NCBI GenBank assembly: GCA_050084515.1
Contig: CM114272.1
Location: forward strand, 42,656,001-42,720,000
DNA length: 64,000 nucleotides
Reading direction: 5' to 3'
Source: Blasia pusilla
Taxonomy: Eukaryota > Marchantiophyta > Marchantiopsida > Blasiales
Of the stretch, positions 1-10,740 are shown one piece after another. Position 1 is the first letter of the stretch. Every line of letters begins with the position of its first letter. The position numbers were made by a program, and so were the translations under genes. The notes beneath the pieces are model-generated. The model ran no database searches. It had not been told where the DNA came from and was given only the letters and a program-made list of their open reading frames with translations.

Positions 1-811
1 AGTTACATCCAAAAAACCCGCTGACTCTCTATGCCATCAACGCGATAGAACTCTATCTACATCAAAATAAGATGTGGCACAAAGCGCTATAGTTGTTATA
101 TGTTGGTGATGGTCAAACACTTCTCAAAGTGGACAGAGTTGGTTGCATTTCCCGAAAAAGTGAGTGAGGGAGAAGTGTATATATTTCTACATTGAGTGTT
201 GAGTCACTATTGGGCACCAATTGAGGTGTTGATGGATCAGGGTATAGAGTTTTGTGGGGAGTTTTAGGTCTTGTGTGATTAGGCGATGATCGACCACCAT
301 ACTACTTTGCAAGATTATGCTGAGGTAGATGGACAAGCTAAGAGTTATTCAGACGATGAAGAGGGATTTATGCAAGTATGGCTTGTAGAGAGGTCAGCTA
401 GGAGATTGGGACCTACAATGTCCATGGTTAGCGGTCAGATATAGATTAAACATGCATGCATCTTTAGTGTCCTTCTCACTTTATTTGTTGCTTTATGGCC
501 GAGAGCTTGATTACCTACAGCCATTTGTTGTGATATTGATAATGTATTGAACCTTGATGACCTTGATGTATGGATGCGAGCATGCTCTCAAAGGGAAAGT
601 TTGTTTTGGAGAGTTATGCCCATGATGTTTGAGAACTTGGCTATTGCGCAACATTGTGATTCCTTGAAATATGCAATTATCTGAGGAGGTGGTTATCGAC
701 CAAAAATCCAAAGGTTTCATCAAGGAGACTATGTCTACTTGTAGTAGACAACACCTATGAATTTGGATGTTACTATAGGGTATAACATCTTGAGAGCATG
801 TGAGATTCTGC
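1..811 (+). pseudogene. Ty3-C: integrase core and C-terminal remnant
   Basis: Translation with frame changes matches the integrase of Ty3-B (28.1-28.8 kb) and Ty3-A. Visible pieces are a VMVKHFSKW segment near 105-135, the DQG segment at about 235-249 containing the second catalytic Asp, and a GDYVYL segment near 727-741 from the SH3-like integrase C-terminal domain. The first ~100 bases are only weakly alignable. Several in-frame stops make it non-functional. Similarity to Ty3-A/B stops near 811, just before where the PHD finger would start, and the sequence then continues as a different integrase. This copy keeps the DQG stretch that Ty3-B has lost by deletion, so it helps in understanding the ancestral family. 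Confidence 0.75.
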
Positions 812-1358
812 TATTGTGGGTACTACATCTGCACAAACCCAACAAGCAACGGCAGAAGGTTTGTTAGTGGAGATGCGAGAACGAGAAGAGCGAGCAAGAA
901 AGAGTCTTGCAAAGGCTCAACTAAGATATCTTAAGTATGCTAACAAGAGTCGGCACCAAGTGAGATTCCAAGTAGGGAGCAAGGGTGGTTGAGTGTGAAG
1001 AATCTCACTCTTCCGAAGGAGTTGTCCGCGATGCTATGTGCCAAGTATGTTAGACCGTATGTGATCAGGGCAAACCCGTTTGAGGACGTGTATACATTGG
1101 AGCTCCCAAAAGAGGTCAAGATTCATCTGACTTTCCACATGTCATTATTGAAGAAGTGTCTTCAAGATAATGTGCATCCCAAGCCAATACAAGTATTGGG
1201 ACCACAACCGATAATCGTCAACAAAGAATCGGAGTTAGAGGTTGAGAGCATCTTGCGTTCGAGGTGCAAGGCCAACAAGTACAAGTACTTGGTCAAGTGG
1301 AAGGGCTACCATGTAAAAGAGGCGACTTGGATTGTGGAGGCAGATGCATTTTGTCATG
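812..1358 (+). pseudogene. Chromovirus (Ty3/gypsy) integrase C-terminus with chromodomain
   Basis: Reading through one frame change near 985, the translation has the typical chromovirus layout. A basic RKSLAKAQLRYLKYANKSR-like helix lies near 890-960, followed by the KYVRPYVI and LELPKEVKIHLTFHMSLLKK block of the integrase C-terminal domain (about 1045-1155). A chromodomain follows at roughly 1231-1340, with the aromatic-rich YLVKWKGY core and a following ATW. Chromodomains on integrases bind modified histone H3 and guide integration. The fragment is cut at about 1350, where LTR sequence of Ty3-A begins. It belongs to a different Ty3 lineage from Ty3-A/B/C. No upstream RT or protease of this lineage is present. 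Confidence 0.8.
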
Positions 1359-1479
1359 CGCATATATATTGCTACACAACATACATTGCTGTCACCAAAC
1401 ACACACACAAACACACACGATGCCATGCTAACTCATGGGATCCAAATAACGAGACATGAAGTACCAAAATATCTCCAAT
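1351..1479 (-). repeat. Truncated second copy of the Ty3-A LTR start
   Basis: This ~129 bp stretch repeats 1997-2127 with few differences (shared pieces include ctacacaacatac, catgctaactcatgg and ccaaaatatctccaat). The offset is about 646-648 bp. On the minus strand it is the LTR beginning, placed directly after the end of a full LTR. It is cut at about 1351 against chromovirus sequence. Confidence 0.7.
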
Positions 1480-2127
1480 TAAAATAAGATCCAATCTCTC
1501 TCAACACCATAGCTCTCAAATGTGTGCACTCTCACATGTCTCTCTCAATGTCAAATCAAACCCACTCTCCTAATGAGAGGCTTGTCTTACACACACAAGG
1601 CAAGCAAGACCATAGCTCCTCCGCCTCATGCCAAGAGGTTCAACAAAGAGAGAATGAGCTCTAAAGCTCCCTCTCCTTGAGGTATATCCCTCCCTTCTCC
1701 CAAGCTCTCTCCATGGTAACCTATGCTCCGAAGTCACCTCTTTCGCTCTTGACCTGATGTAGGAGATCAACGGCCACTTACCAAAAATGGAAATTTGATC
1801 ATATACTCAAAATGGTACTTATCTAAAATAGCAAGTTTCTCAACATGGCTCCAAATGAGCCGAAACGAAGGGGAAACCTGCTCTCTCAGGTTTCCCGGGG
1901 CCTAAGCAAGTCATCCTCAACCTATTGAGCATGTCCTCCACTACTCACAAAGGCGCTCTACTAGATCTCACCGATCTATCCTAAAAGACGTGACAGTTGT
2001 CGTGCGCATACACATCACTACACAACATACATCGCTATCACCGAACACATACACAAAAATACACATGATCCCATGCTAACTCATGGCATCCAAACAACAA
2101 GACAAGAAGTACCAAAATATCTCCAAT
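1480..2127 (-). repeat. 3' LTR of Ty3-A
   Basis: The LTR begins on the minus strand immediately after the polypurine tract at 2129-2139 and ends where its own first ~130 bp start again at 1479, giving about 648 bp. The segment around 1990-2035 resembles the LTR start of Ty3-B at 29.28-29.33 kb (shared ATGTATGTTGT and CGCACGA blocks), which supports common LTR ancestry. I do not see a clean TG...CA pair, so the exact ends are uncertain. Confidence 0.6.
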
Positions 2128-2128
2128 C

Positions 2129-2139
2129 GCCCCCCTAGC
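2129..2139 (-). other. Polypurine tract of Ty3-A
   Basis: On the minus strand the sequence is ctaggggggcg, directly before the LTR. Ty3-B has the near-identical ttaggggggcg at 29204-29214 in the same position. Polypurine tracts prime plus-strand DNA synthesis. Confidence 0.7.
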
Positions 2140-2307
2140 TGGTGGTTAGGTCCCTTTAACTCCACATAGCCATCTATCCCTACCTACCATGACATATATC
2201 TCCCAGACGCAAAGAGCAAGAAGGTCGGGTGCACCTGTGACCACATCGTTAGTCGCCTTCTTATCATCCATGTCACAGATACGAGTCAGAATGTAGAACT
2301 ATCCACG

Positions 2308-3500
2308 CTATGTATATTTGGGACACATCCATCGTCCCTCAGGAGCCCTAGTGAGAGGTGACCTTAGACATGCCATATACCATCCTCTCGAACACCCATC
2401 ATAGACTAGCATAGTGGCTGCACCATGGGCGGAACCACACAACATACATCTCAAGCTTGCAAAAACTATTGCTAAGCTCGGATCAACTATGCCGTCAATG
2501 TTCGGAAGATGACATGACGGACAGTTACGCACATGGTCCTTCCAAACCATACTATCACGTCCCTCCATTAAGAAAATATCGGATGACAAAATCTCATGTA
2601 CTCTCAAGATGGTGCGCCCTGCAGTCACATCCAAGGTCGTGGGTGCCGACTGGTGCAAGTAGACATAGTATCCCTAATGAAACCTTCGGATAGTAGGTCG
2701 ATAACCACCTCCCCGAATAATTGCATACCTCAATCTATCCCGATGTTGCGCAATCGCCAAGTTCTAAAATGCCATGGGCATCACTCTCTCAAACAACTCA
2801 GCCCTATGAGAACCTGCTTGCATCCATACATCAAGACGATCAAGGTTCAACACCTCACCAACATCTCAACGAATGGCCGTAGGTAGATCTGGCTCTCGGC
2901 GATACAAAAGCAAGTACGGTGAGAAAGACGCCAAGGATGTCTGCTTGCTGAATCTGTATCCCATCGCCAACCACGGCAACTGGAGGTCCCAATCTCCTAG
3001 GTGACCTCTCTACAAGCCATACTTGCGTAATCCTCTCTTCACCGTCTGCACAACCCGCTATGCTAGTCCATCCGCCTCAGGATGATCTCGCAAAGTAGTG
3101 CGGTGGTCGATCAATTCCTGATCAAACAAGGCTTGAAACTCCCCGCGGAACTCTGTATCTTGGTCTATCAACACCTCACTAGGTGCGTCGTAATGACTCA
3201 ACACTCGATCTAGGATGCATACGCTACTCCCTCACTTGCTTTGTCAAGAAAGGCAACCAACTCTATCCACTTTGAGAAAAGCTCAACCATCACCAACCCA
3301 TGACGACTACAGCGCTCCATCAAAGGCAAAGGTTATGCAAAATCCAAACTCAAGAAGTGGATGTAACTGTGGAGTCGGAGCATTGAACGATGCTCAGAAT
3401 CGATCACACACCATGCATCTGGCAACAAACTATTGAACGTCAGTCTGCATGCCTTGCCACCAATACTGAACCTGGAGCAAGCTGTACGTTCACTTCACTC
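2308..3500 (-). pseudogene. Ty3-A integrase with C-terminal degenerate PHD finger
   Basis: Minus-strand translation with interruptions gives an HHCC-type zinc-binding N-terminus (about 3500-3400), the core with a DQDTEF segment (near 3150-3165), and a C-terminal domain with YYVYLHQ (near 2660). A 2308-2658 open stretch follows that ends in a PHD-like module. In this PHD the first Cys pair (CMLC) survives, but the fourth-position region reads YDGC, the His is Tyr (GWYMAC) and the last Cys is Tyr (CPKY), so zinc binding is expected to be lost. The PHD keeps the same linkage to the integrase as in Ty3-B, so it was already part of the element before the two copies diverged. Confidence 0.8.
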
Positions 3501-3842
3501 CAAAATGACCCAACTCCTCATGGGCATGACGTACCAAACGTGCAAAGGATGAGGCACTACATGCACTCTACCATCCTCCCACACTCGCAAGACATGTGTC
3601 CCCTCCCACCCAAACTGTATGGCTTGTTGTAGGATCCGATCCCGCTCTCTAGCACCCAATGTGCTTGCGACGCTGCCAGTACGTAGGTACTCTAAGACCA
3701 CTCCATCGTCGTGAATGTCTCGGCCACCTGTCGTCTCCTCACCAGCCTTTGGATCTAAGGACTCTCCATCAGACCTCGCCATAGAAGTCTCAACAATCTC
3801 GCTCTCCATAGCCAGCAAGCCCAAATTGGCTGACGCATGTCA
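3501..3842 (-). pseudogene. Ty3-A spacer between RNase H and integrase
   Basis: The 3495-3824 frame encodes a family-specific linker (GLLAMES..., RDIHDDGVVLEYL..., RVWEDGRVHVVP) that also occurs in Ty3-B at 27.6-27.9 kb and in Ty3-D at 8.86-9.07 kb. It connects the RNase H end with the integrase zinc-binding region. No separate function is known to me. Confidence 0.65.
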
Positions 3843-4950
3843 TCATAGCACCAACTCCTCATCACTCTCATCATGCCAACAAGCTCCAACCGTAAAGGGA
3901 TTGCCAAATAGATAACTTCTGAAATGTGCGACAACCCACAGTACAGCCAAGCACTCACCCTCATACGAGCTATACTTCACCTCTGCAACATTGTTTGAGC
4001 AACTAGTGTAAGCCACCAAAAACTCTCTACCATCATCATCATGCTGGATGAGCACGGATCCAAGCCCCAACATGCTCCAATTGGTATGCAACTGGAAAAG
4101 ACGCCCCATGATCGGTCTCCTCAATATGGGCGCGGACGTCAATATGTCCTTGAGCATCTGAAATGCTCTCTCATGTTCATCCCCCTAGTGCCACTCCTGA
4201 TCCACCTTGGTTAGCAAGGTCAGCGGCTTTGCAATCGAGCTAAAACCCTTGACCTACCGCCGATAGAAGTTCGCCAATCCCATGAATGCACGAACTCGAC
4301 TCACATCTGTTGGGCGTGGAATGCGTGAAATAGCCTCTATCTTCGTGTGCTACACACCAATGCCCCTTGGATATATCGTATCACCCATGTACCCAATTTG
4401 GTCATAGAAGAACTTGCACTTGCCCGGATGTAGGTTCAGCCCATGTAACTGCAATTGTCGAAACACCTCCTCTAGATGTCGCTCATGGTCCTCAACTGTG
4501 GCGCTAAAAACTAAAATATCATCAATATAACACCTGGAAAAATCCAGACCTGCCAAGATCCTATCCATGATCCTTTGAAACTGAGTCGGGGCATTCTTTA
4601 ACCCAAATGGTAAGAACTGCCACTGGTAGAAGCAATCCTTCCGCTGAGGATTGATGCCCTGAAATGCCATCTTCTGCATGTCCTCCAATCTGATAGGCAG
4701 CTGATGGTATCCAACTCGAAGATCTTACAAAGTGAAGACCTTTGCATGCCCAATAGCATCAAAGATCTCCTCAAGAGTGGGCATGGCATACCTATCGGAC
4801 ATCGTTTGCCGATTGATAGGTTCGTAATCTCCACACATCCGCCTATCCATCCAATTGCCAACACACGAATACCCTTCTCTAGGATGCACCACACAATCGG
4901 GGTGGTGTCCAAAGGGATCATAGCAGCACTCCCGCCCACTTGGGGTTCCA
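3843..4950 (-). pseudogene. Ty3-A reverse transcriptase and truncated RNase H
   Basis: The RT keeps the block RRMCGDY (near 4840), YHQLPIR, FLPFGLKNAP, the catalytic YIDD (about 4530) and the primer-grip region LHPGKCKFF. RNase H follows with GLGSVLIQ and SSYEGECLAVLW, and then stops abruptly after YLFGNPFTV near 3888. The remaining RNase H, including the family HQPLKWL block, is deleted (about 190 bp relative to Ty3-B). RT starts immediately at a deletion joint near 4860, so its first fingers segment is missing. Frameshifts occur near 4690 and 4340. Confidence 0.85.
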
Positions 4951-6230
4951 ATGATCTGTCACACTATGGTGCAAACGTCTCACTCCACGCGGTGTGTACA
5001 TGCTCAGTGGCTAAGTGTCAAAGCTCCTCAGTCAAGCCCAAAAGCGGCACCTCTCCTCCACAGACTGATGCGGCTACCATGACACTCCTATGCATAGAAA
5101 TGTCAAGAACGGGAGTATCCTCTGCATGGACATGTCCCTCAATCAAATCACTAGGCCAAGTGATAGCACTGCTAAATGTTGCTAAGGTCGCCATCTCTCC
5201 TGGCCTTCGCTCGATCACTACATCTGTGAATCGAACGGGTAATGAGCTAAGGCGCCCATCACCTGATTGCCATCCTGGTCTTTAGGATGTTGACTCCTCC
5301 TAGTAATCCAGGGAAAACCCCATTGGATATAATAATGCTCCACCAACCAAGACGTCGTAGGACTCTGCATCAGTCACTATTGCCTTGGCTTGCACCATGG
5401 ACTCATCCATAGGATCTCTTGGAGAATCCTCACCACGACCTCATGTCGGGTGATATACTGTGTGGTACTCGCTCCACCCAAGGATGTCTGTATCTGGAAT
5501 GGAAAACGCTCCATATCGGCTCTTGTGAAGCCCAATCCTCTGAATGACGCTTTCCCCAACATGAAGGGTTGCGCTCTTGAATCCAACAAGACGCGCTGCT
5601 GACTAAAAGCTCTACCTTTGAGACTCACCAATTGGAAGACCTCTACCCGATTATCCAGCAACACAACACCAAGAGAAGCCATGGCACGCTCCATCGCGAG
5701 TCTAGCAGGCATCTCCGCCATCCTAGCAACTACAACCTGCCATGAATCTGACGTGGACGGCCCGAACATCAGCTCCAAGGGCAGGTCCATCACCTCCTCT
5801 GCAATCACCTTTGAACATGATGCAAGAACTCCAACTCCTCGCTCATATAGCGTAGCGGCCAACCGGAACACCTCGGTGGGCGTACCTCCCAATGCCATAA
5901 CATCGAAACCAAAAAATAGCGGACCACGGTACACCATCCTGGCCGCCCCCAACATCGTACTCGACACATGCTCCTCCTGAGCATCAACAATAGGAGTCGT
6001 CACACTCGTTTCTCCCATTGCCCTCCGTGCTTGCACACCAATAATATCACCAACTCTCTGGGAACTCTGATAAGGATCCATCGATGGGGTCCTCATTGTC
6101 TTGGACAATGTAAAAGACTGAGGAAGCCTGGTCTGTTTCCTCGCTTCCCCTCGTTGTGGATCCAACTATGCGGCTGCTCCATGCGTCACAACTATGGTGG
6201 CCTCCATGTGGGCAACCCCGCACAACCACA
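4861..6230 (-). pseudogene. Ty3-A Gag-end, aspartic protease and following linker
   Basis: The 5377-6165 frame runs parallel to Ty3-B 23.56-24.32 kb: LDPQ.GEAR, LRLPQSF-like region, AATLYERG, then the protease motif. The catalytic DSGA is DSRA here (Gly to Arg; codons at 5572-5583 on the plus strand), which should inactivate the enzyme. The linker after the protease is recognisable at 5018-5376 and ends with PLDTTPIVW near 4910. In Ty3-B the methyltransferase follows this point; here the RT follows, joined at about 4860. Upstream, homology runs to 6231 and is cut by satellite DNA, so most of Gag is missing. Confidence 0.8.
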
Positions 6231-8174
6231 AATTAATAACTCATTTTTGGACCCGAACCATCAAACCTTCTATCAAAATAAGGTTTTTTCATTTTTCATC
6301 TTGTCCAATATTCCCATCTTGAGCTGAAATTTGGCCTACCTGGTCCCCAAGGTGCATCTAATCCTCTTACAAAGTTTCAAGAAAAATGGAGTTGTGAGAA
6401 AAACCTCACCAATTAATAACTCCTTTCTAGACTTGAACCATCACACCTTCTATCAAAATAAAGTTTTTTTATTTTTCATCTTGTCAAACTTTCCCATCTT
6501 GAGCTGAAATTTGGCCCACATGGTTTCCAAGGTTCCTTTAGCCCTCTTGCCAAGTTTCAAGCAAAATGGAGTTGGGACCACAAGCTCAAAAATTGGTAAG
6601 TCCTTTTTTGACTCGAACCATCACACCTTCTTCAAAATAAGGTTTTTTCATTTTTCATCTTGTCCAACTTTCCCATCTTGAGCTCAAATTTGGCATATAT
6701 TTTTTCCAAGATGCACGTTCCACTCTTCTCAAGTTTCAAGAAAAATGGAGTTTTGAGCAAAACCTCACCAATTAATAACTCCTTTTTGGACCTAAACCAT
6801 TAGATCTTCAAGAGAAATAATATTTTTCTCATTTTTCATCTTGTCAAAATTTCTCATCTTGAGCTGAAATGAGGCCCACATGGTCTTCAAGGTGCATCTA
6901 ACCCTCTTGCCAAGTGTCAAGAAAAATGGAGTTGGGAGCACAAGCTAAAAAATTGGTAAGTCCTTTTTTGACCTGAACCATCAGAGCTTCTATCAAATTA
7001 AGGTTTTTTCATTTTTCATCTTGTCACACTTTCTCGTCTTGAGCTGAAAGTTGGCCTACATTGTCCCCAAGGTGCATGTTCCACTCTTGCCAAGTTTCAA
7101 GCAAAATGGAATTGTGAGAAAAACCTCAAAAATTAATAACTCCTTTTTGGACCTGAACCATCATACCTTCTTTAGAAATAAGTACTTCTCATTTTTTATC
7201 ATGTCAAAATTTCTCATCTTGAGCTCAAATTCATGGTCTCCAAGATGCATCTAACCCTCTTGCCAAGCTTCAAGAAAAATGGAATGGGGACCACAAGCTC
7301 AAAAATTGGCAAGTCCTTTTTTAACCCCAACCATCAGACCTTCCAAAGAAATAAGGTTTTCTCATTTTTCATCTTGTCCAACTTTCCCATCTTGAGTTGA
7401 AATTTGGCCACATAGTCCCCAAGGTGCATGTTCAACTCTTGCCAAGTTTCAAGAAGAATGGAGTTTTGAGCAAAACCTCTCAAATTAATAACTCTTTTTG
7501 GTCCCGAACCATGATACCTTCTATAGAAATAAGGTTTTTCCATTTTTCATCTTGTCTAACTTTCAGATCTTGAGCTCAAATTTGGATCACATGGTCTCCA
7601 AGATGCATCCAGAATTCTTGCTAAGTTTCAAGAAAAATAGAGTTGGGAGCAAATCTAAAAAATTAAATGTCCTTTTTTGACCCGAACCATCAAACCTTGA
7701 ATGAAAATAGGGTTTTTTTTAAAATTTTTCATCTTGTCCAACTTTCCCATCTTGAGCAGAAATTTGGCCCATATGGTTCTTTAGGTGCATGTTATGCTCT
7801 TGCCAAGTTTCAACAAAAAATGGAGTTGTGAGAAAAACCTTACAAATTAATAACTCCGTTTTGGACCTAAACCATAAAACCTTGAATGAAAAGAAGATCT
7901 TTTCATTTTTCATGTGGTCCAAATTTTCCATCTTGAGTTGAAATTTGGCCTACATAGTCTTCAAGATGTATCTAGTAGTCGTGCCAAGTTTCACCCAAAA
8001 TGGACTTGTTACCAAAACCTCAAAAATAGGTAAGTACGTTTTGGCCCCGAACCATTTAACCTTCAATGAAAAGAAGGTTTTTTCATTTTTCATCATCTCC
8101 AACTTTCCAAAGTTGCCTTTGTAGCACTCAAAATTTTTTGAGAAAAATGGAGTTATAACCACGAGCTAAAAAAT
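6231..8174. repeat. ~180 bp satellite array, 11 monomers in alternating types
   Basis: Monomer starts (the AATTAATAACTC or AATTGGTAAGTCC block) fall at 6231, 6411, 6591, 6770, 6951, 7131, 7304, 7483, 7661, 7845 and 8025, a spacing of 173-184 bp. Each unit contains a Trich stretch with TTTTTCATTTTTCATCTTG, then TTTCCCATCTTGAGC, then CTTGCCAAGTTTCAAG and AAAATGGAGTT. After the first unit the attaataac and attggtaag types alternate, so the array has a dimeric (~360 bp) higher-order pattern. The last unit decays after about 8160. Apparent small ORFs inside it are shadows of the repeat. Confidence 0.95.
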
Positions 8175-8854
8175 CACACTTACCAATTTGACCTTTAATG
8201 TAAAAATCAATACTTTATTAGCGAGAAGGTTATAAAAAAGAATGTCATAAAAATGACATTCATACAATAGTCAACACAAAAACAAGTTTGCTACAACTAT
8301 CTACTCATCCGTCTCACTAAATTCACTAATTACTCTTCTAGTCTAGGTCTATTGTTGGGTACGGTGGATTAAGATGGAAGTGGTAATTTGGCGGCTCAAT
8401 AGTTCGAAGTCGGGTGGATCAGCGACGAGTTCTTATTGCAGTTGTTTTATCCTCGGAGGAATTTTAAGAACTATCCATGCCATGATTGATGGGTTGAGAG
8501 TTTGGAACCATAGGTATGATAACATCATTATGATTAGGCTCATTAACTAAGTCCACGGTTTCAACGCTCAAAGATTATGGAGGAGTATCCCGCATAGGTT
8601 CACTAGACTCGGTGGAATAATTCTGAACTCCTACTGGTGCAACAATCTGAGGGTCGTAGGTTGTGTTAGGAGAAGTGATGGGCAGATTGGATTTTCTTGA
8701 ATTCCTCCATTGTTGCTCTTCCTCGTTCTCTCAAATCCAATCTTCCATTTCAGCATCATCTGTTGAGTGACTTGAGTCATAATCTATGTTCGAGTTAGCC
8801 AGATGAGACTCAAGCTTGTTGGCATGGAGAGAGTGATGAGGAGATGGTGTCTGG
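8175..8854. other. No recognised feature
   Basis: The sequence between the satellite array and the Ty3-D fragment has no long open frame and no domain I can recognise. It may be decayed retrotransposon DNA. Confidence 0.5.
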
Positions 8855-9071
8855 TGAGTAGTCACCAACTTATTTGGGTTTATTGGGTATGGAGAGCCAG
8901 GGCATTGGAATTTTTACTGCGAGGTTTGATGGAGAGTCCTTAGATCTAGAGGCTAGTGAGGAGGCAACATGTGGTCAAGATGTCCACAAGGATGGAGTAG
9001 TTGTAGAGTACTTCTATATTGATAGCGTGGCGAGCACTATGGATGCTAGAGAGCGGGATTGGATCCTACAA
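8855..9071 (+). pseudogene. Ty3-D: short fragment of the RNase H-integrase linker
   Basis: The frame encodes GLLGMES, RFDGESLD, DVHKDGVVVEY and DARERDWILQ, matching the linker of Ty3-A (3501-3842) and Ty3-B (about 27.6-27.8 kb). Only ~215 bp remain. It ends within a few bases of the hAT remnant on the opposite strand, which suggests one broke the other. Confidence 0.75.
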
Positions 9072-9960
9072 TGAGCAAGATGATTCCGACCAATGCGCAT
9101 GATAGTCTTCTCTATATGACATGCCAACCATTCCGTCATTTGGGATTTCCCCTTAGTGTCTACCGACTGAATCATGACCTCACCTTGTGAACACGAGACC
9201 CTTATGTTCACTAAAGACTCACTCCTCACATTGGTCCAAGAATCCGTTATGATCGTGGCCTCCAAACGCAAATTTTCCAATATGCCATCCACCTTTTCCT
9301 TCACCTTCCCCATATGTTTCTCAAGTAGGATGGTGCGCAACGAATTGTAACTAGGACATAAGTAACCCTTCACCTTTGTCGTTGCCAACACTGCTTGTTT
9401 GAAAGCATCTTGCCGTACTACATTGAATGGTATTCCACAGTCATGGAAACACTTTGCCCACATGTCATTCACAACTTCTATTCCTTGGATGTTGAAAGAA
9501 TCCCTCAGATCGGCTTGCTTCTTTCTAGAACTGCTACTTCCTCGAATGGGCCCAACAACTATGCATTCCTTGAGACTATCACTCGATGGCATGTCCGCAA
9601 TCCTATCAACATTTTTCACAACATGAACACTATTTCCTGTCTGTTGCAAACCTATTTGTAATGGAGTCATCTCTTCCACTTCACTTGAAGGTCTCGCTTC
9701 CAATCATTGTCTATTTCCCACTAGTACCCTGTTTCGGAGATCCCGTTGCACGGTGGGAGGGACCTTCACACATGATTTGACATGATGGGTATCATGATTC
9801 CCATCCTTTGTCTTTCATCTCTCTCATGTAAAATGCTCCATCATCTGCGTGCTATGATAGGTTTTCATAGAATGGGAACAATACTTGAACTGCCATCTAC
9901 TTGATGTTCCACCTTCCATCTATACTTCTTCCCAATGTTCCTTCACGATCTGTTGGAGTT
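9062..9960 (-). pseudogene. hAT-family transposase remnant (BED-like and DUF659-like part)
   Basis: The minus-strand frame to 9703 carries the plant hAT signature: a W..CF.DCGIPFNVVR block, Y.CPSYNSLRT.LL, and TIITDSWTN followed by VDTKGKSQ. This matches the DUF659 region in the N-terminal half of plant hAT transposases. Further upstream on the same strand (to about 9960) a frame-broken stretch resembles a BED zinc finger (YCSH...HS..MMEHF). The C-terminal hAT dimerisation domain is absent. I see no terminal inverted repeats or target duplication, so this is a fragment. Confidence 0.75.
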
Positions 9961-10253
9961 CTCTGGCTTTGGTCATGACTACAGGCACACACTAACCCCA
10001 CTCAACAATATTTGGATAATTCACAACAATTTATTATGTCAATAGTAGGATATATCGACCAGTAAAATGCATGCAAATTATGCCAAATATTGTCCAAGAA
10101 TGCTCCAATAACAAAACTTGGAACACTCACTATGAACAAGAAAGATCAATATGCTAACCTAGATAACCGAGATACCTTAACTTATCAAGGTTATCCACTG
10201 GTAAAAAATATTCTCACTTATCAAGTTCAGCTATCTATGGAGAAAAAAAACTT

Positions 10254-10256
<3 letters not shown>

Positions 10257-10330
<74 letters not shown>
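10257..10330. repeat. (AG)37 microsatellite
   Basis: An uninterrupted run of 37 AG units. Open frames of alternating Arg-Glu or Leu-Ser across it are artefacts of the repeat. Confidence 0.98.
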
Positions 10331-10333
<3 letters not shown>

Positions 10334-10740
10334 TGGAGATGAAGGGAGGAATGAGATTGTGAGGGTATATAAAAAATAAGCAAGTTTATATAGGGGAGGA
10401 TGGAAGGAAGAGAATAAACCCTTACAATTAATTACTAAATCTTCTCCACTAATTATCATTTAACAAACATCCTTTTATTCTCCTATTAGAGACCTTCTTG
10501 ACCTATCCTAACTTCTTGATCTTTTGTAAATTTCCGACAAACCTATTTAGCAATACAACCACCCTATTCAAATCTATTTTAATATTGTCTTTCCTTTCTC
10601 CACCACTACTATCACAAATTCTTCAATTACTCTCATTTCTAACTAACGTATCCTCTACTACAACCACCCTATTCCAACCTCTCAAGCCGTCAAGCACCCA
10701 ACCCCTAGACAAATTCATTTAATACCCCACTAAAATCACT
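10331..10740. other. No recognised feature
   Basis: AT-rich, pyrimidine-rich plus strand between the AG microsatellite and the GC-rich island. The 10498-10722 frame is low-complexity (Leu, Ser, Thr, Pro) and matches no family I know. Confidence 0.5.

Larger units (their letters stand above)
1351..6230 (-). mobile_element. Ty3-A: decayed Ty3/gypsy retrotransposon, 5' part missing
   Basis: Read on the minus strand from 6230 downwards, the order is protease region, RT, RNase H, integrase, PHD finger, polypurine tract, LTR, then a truncated second LTR start. The gag end is cut at 6231, where satellite DNA begins. Compared with Ty3-B it lacks about 1.5 kb at about 4860 (the methyltransferase and the start of RT) and about 190 bp in RNase H near 3888. 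Numerous stops and frameshifts show it is dead. Both deletions leave the neighbouring homology clear on each side, so they are real losses from a longer ancestor or a shorter sub-family form. Confidence 0.85.

Noticed and set aside
6231-8174. Several 60-70 codon frames on both strands
   Set aside because: They repeat with the 180 bp satellite period and have no domain.
10257-10330. Open frames encoding Arg-Glu or Leu-Ser repeats
   Set aside because: They are translations of an AG microsatellite.
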